Part shown: one piece after another, positions 60,956-64,000 of the stretch | Layout of the letters: every line of letters starts with the position of its first letter | Position numbering within the stretch: the stretch's first letter is position 1 | Origin: Pararheinheimera marina | GTDB lineage: Bacteria; Pseudomonadota; Gammaproteobacteria; Enterobacterales; Alteromonadaceae | Length of the DNA stretch: 64,000 nucleotides | Direction of reading: 5' to 3' | Assembly: GCF_042654345.1 (NCBI RefSeq) | Contig: NZ_JBHSGB010000006.1 | Coordinates: forward strand, 124,001-188,000 | Notes under the pieces: model-generated | Database searches by the model: none | Seen by the model: the letters and a program-made list of their open reading frames with translations, nothing else | Told to the model about the DNA's origin: nothing | Position numbers and translations under genes: made by a program

Positions 60956-61109
60956 CAGGGATTGCCAGCGCCTTCCTTGGCGCTGGCCCTGCGGGCCGCG
61001 CTAAAGCGCGTCCCAATTCGCTCCCGGCGAATTGGTCGAACTAAGGGGTCAAACCAAAGCCTTTCTGCTCCGAATTAAAAACAAAAACCCCAGACTTTCG
61101 TCTGGGGTT
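60956..61109. repeat. 154-bp structured direct repeat, copy 2
   Basis: Second copy next to the tRNA-Ser gene. Its right end is the functional tRNA-Ser terminator. The arrangement suggests a tandem duplication of the tRNA terminator together with about 120 bases beyond it. Confidence 0.9.
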
Positions 61110-61117
61110 TTTGTTTT
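61080..61117 (-). terminator. Terminator of tRNA-Ser
   Basis: AAAAACCCCAGAC / GTCTGGGGTTTTT pair perfectly around TTTC, with U-runs on both sides (TTTTTGTTTTTAA on the minus strand). It lies just past the tRNA 3' end and could work in both directions. Confidence 0.88.
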
Positions 61118-61122
61118 TAATC

Positions 61123-61212
61123 TGGCGGAGAGAGAGGGATTCGAACCCTCGTTAGGGGTTAACCTAAACACACTTTCCAGGCGTGCGCCTTCAGCCACTC
61201 AGCCACCTCTCC
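61123..61212 (-). tRNA. tRNA-Ser (anticodon GGA)
   Basis: 90 bases including an encoded CCA. On the minus strand it begins GGAGAGGTGGCTGAGTGG, has the anticodon loop CTGGAAA with GGA, a long variable arm of the serine type (GTTAACCCCTAAC) and the T-loop GGTTCGAATCC. The acceptor stem pairs GGAGAGg with tCTCTCC. It reads UCC and UCU codons. Confidence 0.95.
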
Positions 61213-61237
61213 GGAACTTGCCGTAGCAAGCGCGGCT

Positions 61238-61266
61238 ATCCTATTGAAAATCACCACGCTTCGCAA
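61238..61266 (-). promoter_or_regulatory. tRNA-Ser promoter
   Basis: Minus strand TTGCGA, a 17-base spacer and TAGGAT lie 26 bases upstream of the tRNA 5' end. The following stretch is GC-rich (GCCGCGC), as expected for a stringently controlled stable-RNA promoter. Confidence 0.65.
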
Positions 61267-61317
61267 CAACTAAATACCTGACGTCTGTCATTTGCTGAAA
61301 ATACCAGCAAATGACGA

Positions 61318-62379
61318 TCAGGCGTTGCCTTTAACCTGAACCTGGCTGGCTTTGGCGAAATTCAGCATGCGTTCCAGCGGCAGTAAAGCCCGCTTACGCA
61401 GTGCTTCGTCAACAAAGATTTCGTGGCCATCACCGTCCGTTAAAGCCGCCTCAATCGCCTGTAAGCCGTTCATCGCCATCCAGGGACAATGTGCACAGCT
61501 ACGGCAAGTGGCGCCGTTACCGCCGGTTGGAGCTTCGATAAAGGTCTTGTCTGGCATTGCCTGCTGCATCTTGTAAAAGATGCCTTTGTCGGTAGCCACA
61601 ATAAAGGTGTCATTAGGTAAGGTCTGACTGGCTTTGATTAATTGGCTGGTCGAACCGACAGCATCGGCCAAATCGACCACGTTGGCCGGCGATTCCGGAT
61701 GCACCAGCACCGCAGCATTCGGATACTGCTTTTTCAGCTCCACCAGCGCTTTGGCTTTAAACTCGTCATGTACGATACAAGCGCCCTGCCACAGGACCAT
61801 ATCCGCGCCTGTCTGCTTTTGCACATAAGCACCCAAGTGACGGTCTGGGCCCCACAGGATTTTTTTGCCTTCGCTGTCCAGGTGTTCAATCACATCCAGC
61901 GCAATGGATGAGGTGACCACCCAGTCGGCTCTGGCTTTTACTGCAGCCGAGGTATTGGCGTACACCACCACCACGCGGTCCGGGTGCTGATCGCAAAAGG
62001 CACTAAACTGTTCTGCCGGGCAACCTAAGTCCAGCGAGCAGGTCGCTTCCAGCGTTGGCATTAATACGGTTTTTTCCGGATTCAGAATTTTGGCGGTTTC
62101 GCCCATAAACTTTACACCGGCGACAATCAGCGTTTTGGCGGAGTGCTTATTGCCGAAGCGAGCCATTTCCAGCGAGTCTGAAACACAGCCGCCAGTTTCT
62201 TCAGCCAGAGCTTGAATTTCTGGATCCGTGTAGTAATGAGCCACCAGCACCGCATCACGTTGCTGTAACAGAGTTTTGATACGTTCTTTATAAGCCTCTT
62301 TATCGCTAGTGCTTAAAGGCAACGGCTTCTTCGGGAAGATATAGTCAAGTTCATTAAACTGCATTGCTTGATTCATCAT
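61318..62379 (-). CDS. nadA: Quinolinate synthase A
   Basis: 353-aa [4Fe-4S] enzyme that condenses iminoaspartate with dihydroxyacetone phosphate to quinolinate in NAD synthesis. Cluster cysteines lie in ATCSLDLGCP, WQGACIVHDEF and the C-terminal CRSCAHCPWM; VAHYYTDPEIQALAEETGG is the family start. The exact start is uncertain; I use the ATG at 62379 (MMNQAMQFNEL), close to the E. coli length of 347. The frame is open to 62415. It lies between the tRNA-Ser and the tRNA-Lys array. Confidence 0.95.
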   Translation of the reverse strand: MMNQAMQFNELDYIFPKKPLPLSTSDKEAYKERIKTLLQQRDAVLVAHYYTDPEIQALAEETGGCVSDSLEMARFGNKHSAKTLIVAGVKFMGETAKILNPEKTVLMPTLEATCSLDLGCPAEQFSAFCDQHPDRVVVVYANTSAAVKARADWVVTSSIALDVIEHLDSEGKKILWGPDRHLGAYVQKQTGADMVLWQGACIVHDEFKAKALVELKKQYPNAAVLVHPESPANVVDLADAVGSTSQLIKASQTLPNDTFIVATDKGIFYKMQQAMPDKTFIEAPTGGNGATCRSCAHCPWMAMNGLQAIEAALTDGDGHEIFVDEALRKRALLPLERMLNFAKASQVQVKGNA

Positions 62380-62453
62380 GCTGACCCGCGTTTGAAAAAG
62401 TGCGGCATTATACACAACTTTGGCATCAGATGCAGTGTAAGGTGCTGTTTGGA

Positions 62454-62529
62454 TGGTGGGTCATGATGGATTCGAACCATCGACCAACGGATTAAAAGTC
62501 CGCTGCTCTACCAGCTGAGCTAATGACCC
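62454..62529 (-). tRNA. tRNA-Lys (anticodon TTT), copy 1
   Basis: 76 bases with encoded CCA. Minus strand GGGTCATTAGCTCAGCTGG.., anticodon loop CTTTTAA, T-loop GGTTCGAATCC, 3' end GACCCACCA pairing with the 5' GGGTC. Identical to the other three copies. Last in transcription order. Confidence 0.97.
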
Positions 62530-62551
62530 AAACAGGAGAAAACAAAGAAAG

Positions 62552-62627
62552 TGGTGGGTCATGATGGATTCGAACCATCGACCAACGGATTAAAAGTCCG
62601 CTGCTCTACCAGCTGAGCTAATGACCC
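62552..62627 (-). tRNA. tRNA-Lys (anticodon TTT), copy 2
   Basis: Same 76-base sequence. The spacer to copy 1 is 22 bases (A-rich) and unlike the other spacers. Confidence 0.97.
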
Positions 62628-62644
62628 AGGCAAGGGAATCGAAC

Positions 62645-62720
62645 TGGTGGGTCATGATGGATTCGAACCATCGACCAACGGATTAAAAGTCCGCTGCTCT
62701 ACCAGCTGAGCTAATGACCC
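62645..62720 (-). tRNA. tRNA-Lys (anticodon TTT), copy 3
   Basis: Same 76-base sequence. The spacer to copy 2 is 17 bases. Confidence 0.97.
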
Positions 62721-62747
62721 AATTCGATTGTGTACCTGTCGCGGAAG

Positions 62748-62823
62748 TGGTGGGTCATGATGGATTCGAACCATCGACCAACGGATTAAAAGTCCGCTGC
62801 TCTACCAGCTGAGCTAATGACCC
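62748..62823 (-). tRNA. tRNA-Lys (anticodon TTT), copy 4
   Basis: Same 76-base sequence, first in transcription order, 15 bases after the promoter -10 at 62839-62844. The spacer to copy 3 is 27 bases. Confidence 0.97.
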
Positions 62824-62838
62824 CTGCCGCGGACGCAT

Positions 62839-62866
62839 ATCTTACTTATTTAAAGCGCCAGTGCAA
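62839..62866 (-). promoter_or_regulatory. Promoter of the tRNA-Lys array
   Basis: Minus strand TTGCAC, a 16-base spacer and TAAGAT, followed by a GC-rich discriminator (GCGTCCGCGG) directly before copy 4. All four tRNAs are close enough to be one precursor. Confidence 0.7.
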
Positions 62867-62962
62867 CCAAAAATTACCAGAAAGCCGCTTTTCTTTGACT
62901 GTTTGCTGAAAAAGCCAGCAGACGTCTTTTCAACTTTGGCAGGTTTTTGATTTTCTGCACAA

Positions 62963-62996
62963 AAAAACAACCCCGGACTAAGCCGGGGTTGTTTTT
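62963..62996 (-). terminator. Terminator after cpoB
   Basis: A perfect 14-bp stem AAAAACAACCCCGG / CCGGGGTTGTTTTT around a 6-base loop, with T-runs on both sides, 11 bases past the cpoB stop. It closes the tol-pal operon. Confidence 0.92.
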
Positions 62997-63007
62997 ATAT
63001 CAGGTGA

Positions 63008-63850
63008 TTACAGTGTATCCAGCTTGGCTTTTGCTGCCTTGGCTGGCTTTGATTGCGGGTATTTATTTACCAGCAGCTGATAAAACTGCTTGGCTGCTGC
63101 CGCATCACCGTCGCGTTCCGCTAACTGACCTAACTTGGCCAGAGCGTCCGCCGCTTTACTGGACTGAGGGTACTGCGAAACAACACGCTCAAATTGCGCC
63201 TTCGCTTTGAGGGTTTCGTTTTTCGTAAAAAACAGCTGCCCTAACCAGTAATAAGAATTCGGCACGTAACCGGAATCCGGATATTCCCGGACAAATTGTT
63301 CAAATGCAGGAATGGCCGCATCGTAATTCCGATCTTTTAAAACCAGATTAACCGCTGCTTCATAAGCACCACCTTCAGAGGTGTCGCTGGTGACCACAGG
63401 CTCAGGCTCTACAGCCGCCACAGCAGAACTCTGTCCACCCAACACAGCTGCAGGGTTTCCACCCGGAGCAGGCTCTTGAGCCGCCGGAGGCGCTGCAGTG
63501 ACAGGGGGAGTGGATGCTGCAGACTGACCGCCACCAAGGCGTCTGTCCATTTCCTGATAAATATTGCGTTGTTGCTGCAATATTTCTTCGAGTTTGTAGG
63601 CGTGTGTCTCAGTGACCCCGCGCAATTCAGCCACTTCATCTAACAGAGCAGACAGCTGTTGCTGCATTTGCAACTGAGCATTCGCTCGCGCCTCAACCAC
63701 ACGCTCCAGCGCTTCAATACGCTCAGCGGTGGAATTGTATTTGGGTTTGACGGTGGTACCGCCCGTGCGGGACAGATCGGCTACAGGAGCCGGATCTGCC
63801 CACAGGGAAATACTAATCACCGAAAGCGCAGTAATTACAGATTTTTTCAC
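63008..63850 (-). CDS. cpoB: Cell division coordinator CpoB (YbgF, Tol-Pal system)
   Basis: 280-aa periplasmic protein with a signal peptide (MKKSVITALSVISISLWA). An N-terminal coiled coil (about 40-100, RIEALERVVEARANAQLQMQQQLSALLDEVAELRG) is the trimerisation domain. A Pro/Ala-rich linker follows, then three C-terminal TPR units (YEAAVNLVLKDRNYDAAIPAFEQFVREYPDSGYVPNSYYWLGQLFF..). It links peptidoglycan synthesis by PBP1B with Tol-Pal constriction. It starts at a GTG. It lies 21 bases after pal, the usual order. Confidence 0.93.
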   Translation of the reverse strand: MKKSVITALSVISISLWADPAPVADLSRTGGTTVKPKYNSTAERIEALERVVEARANAQLQMQQQLSALLDEVAELRGVTETHAYKLEEILQQQRNIYQEMDRRLGGGQSAASTPPVTAAPPAAQEPAPGGNPAAVLGGQSSAVAAVEPEPVVTSDTSEGGAYEAAVNLVLKDRNYDAAIPAFEQFVREYPDSGYVPNSYYWLGQLFFTKNETLKAKAQFERVVSQYPQSSKAADALAKLGQLAERDGDAAAAKQFYQLLVNKYPQSKPAKAAKAKLDTL

Positions 63851-63871
63851 TACTTTGCTTCGTTAGTTAGA

Positions 63872-64000
63872 TTAGTAAACTAAAACAGCGCGACGGTTTT
63901 TAGACCATGCACCTTCGTCATTGCCTTCAACAGCCGGCTTTTCTTCGCCGTAGCTGACTACTGACATTTGGCCAGCAGAAACACCCAGGTTAGCCAGGTA
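63872..64000 (-). CDS. pal: Peptidoglycan-associated lipoprotein Pal (C-terminal fragment at window edge)
   Basis: The last 42 residues are visible, reading YLANLGVSAGQMSVVSYGEEKPAVEGNDEGAWSKNRRAVLVY followed by stop. This is the end of an OmpA-like peptidoglycan-binding domain (SYGEEKP...NRRA). It sits directly before cpoB, as in tolB-pal-cpoB operons. The 5' part is outside the window. Confidence 0.93.
   Translation of the reverse strand, partial: YLANLGVSAGQMSVVSYGEEKPAVEGNDEGAWSKNRRAVLVY

Noticed and set aside
60781..61109. CRISPR array
   Set aside because: Only two long copies with one short linker; there are no short regular spacers and no cas genes anywhere in the window.
60669..61226. 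Short plus-strand frames across the 154-bp repeats
   Set aside because: Their shared sequence is simply the repeat translated, it includes hairpins and a terminator, and one runs into the tRNA-Ser gene.

Overview
The window is a contiguous piece of a gammaproteobacterial chromosome. The order tig-clpP-clpX-lon-hupB-ppiD, the tRNA-Lys array beside cpoB-pal, nadA and the frmA/fghA pair are typical of Gammaproteobacteria. The overall flavour (paired M16 peptidases, TolB-like amidohydrolase, DUF885 lipoprotein, CLCA_X protein, many lipoproteins and RND pumps) suggests an Alteromonadales/Rheinheimera-like aquatic heterotroph. That genus guess is from gene content only.

Layout. 1-7.9 kb (minus): protein quality control, with ppiD (cut by the window edge), hupB, lon behind a clear sigma-32 promoter, clpX, clpP and tig. 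8.2-11 kb (plus): a 5-oxoproline module (DUF969 + DUF979 transporter subunits and pyroglutamyl peptidase pcp), then the guanidinium exporter gdx/sugE behind a guanidine-II riboswitch. 11-13.3 kb (minus): CPA2 antiporter, MgtC-like protein, DUF1289 protein. 13.5-17.6 kb (plus): a 1057-aa beta-propeller/amidohydrolase and an extradiol dioxygenase. 17.6-24.8 kb (minus): two unknown proteins, GNAT, YgiQ, DUF6265, a UPF0016 putative Mn exporter behind a yybP-ykoY (Mn2+) riboswitch, and the formaldehyde detoxification pair fghA-frmA with a divergent LysR gene. 26-29.1 kb: Bcr/CflA efflux, DeoR regulator, nudK and a DUF4406 protein.

29.1-33.1 kb is the accessory region. It holds an orphan integron-type cassette (a 72-aa ORF between two attC-like palindromes), a complete IS3-family element without target duplication, an unknown 268-aa protein and a DUF4102-type tyrosine integrase. 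33.2-36.6 kb (minus): two-gene M16 peptidase and an NTF2-like protein. 36.7-44.1 kb (minus): RND efflux operon with one adaptor and two permeases. 44.4-52.7 kb: FadL porin, a lipoprotein, an ECF sigma/putative anti-sigma/DUF4097 operon, a lipase-like lipoprotein and YegD-like Hsp70. 52.8-60.8 kb: RhlE-type helicase, RsuA-family pseudouridine synthase, MFS transporter, DUF885 lipoprotein, PaeA/YtfL-like protein and CLCA_X protein.

60.8-64 kb: a duplicated structured repeat next to tRNA-Ser(GGA), nadA, four identical tRNA-Lys(TTT) genes, cpoB and the 3' end of pal. Two small repeat features deserve attention: a 29-bp-arm palindrome at 58.1 kb abutting a stop codon, and a triplicated 17-bp unit that makes overlapping mini-ORFs in front of the LysR gene. 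I found no wholly new multi-gene system that I can defend. The strongest unexplained locus is the orphan cassette/IS/integrase region.
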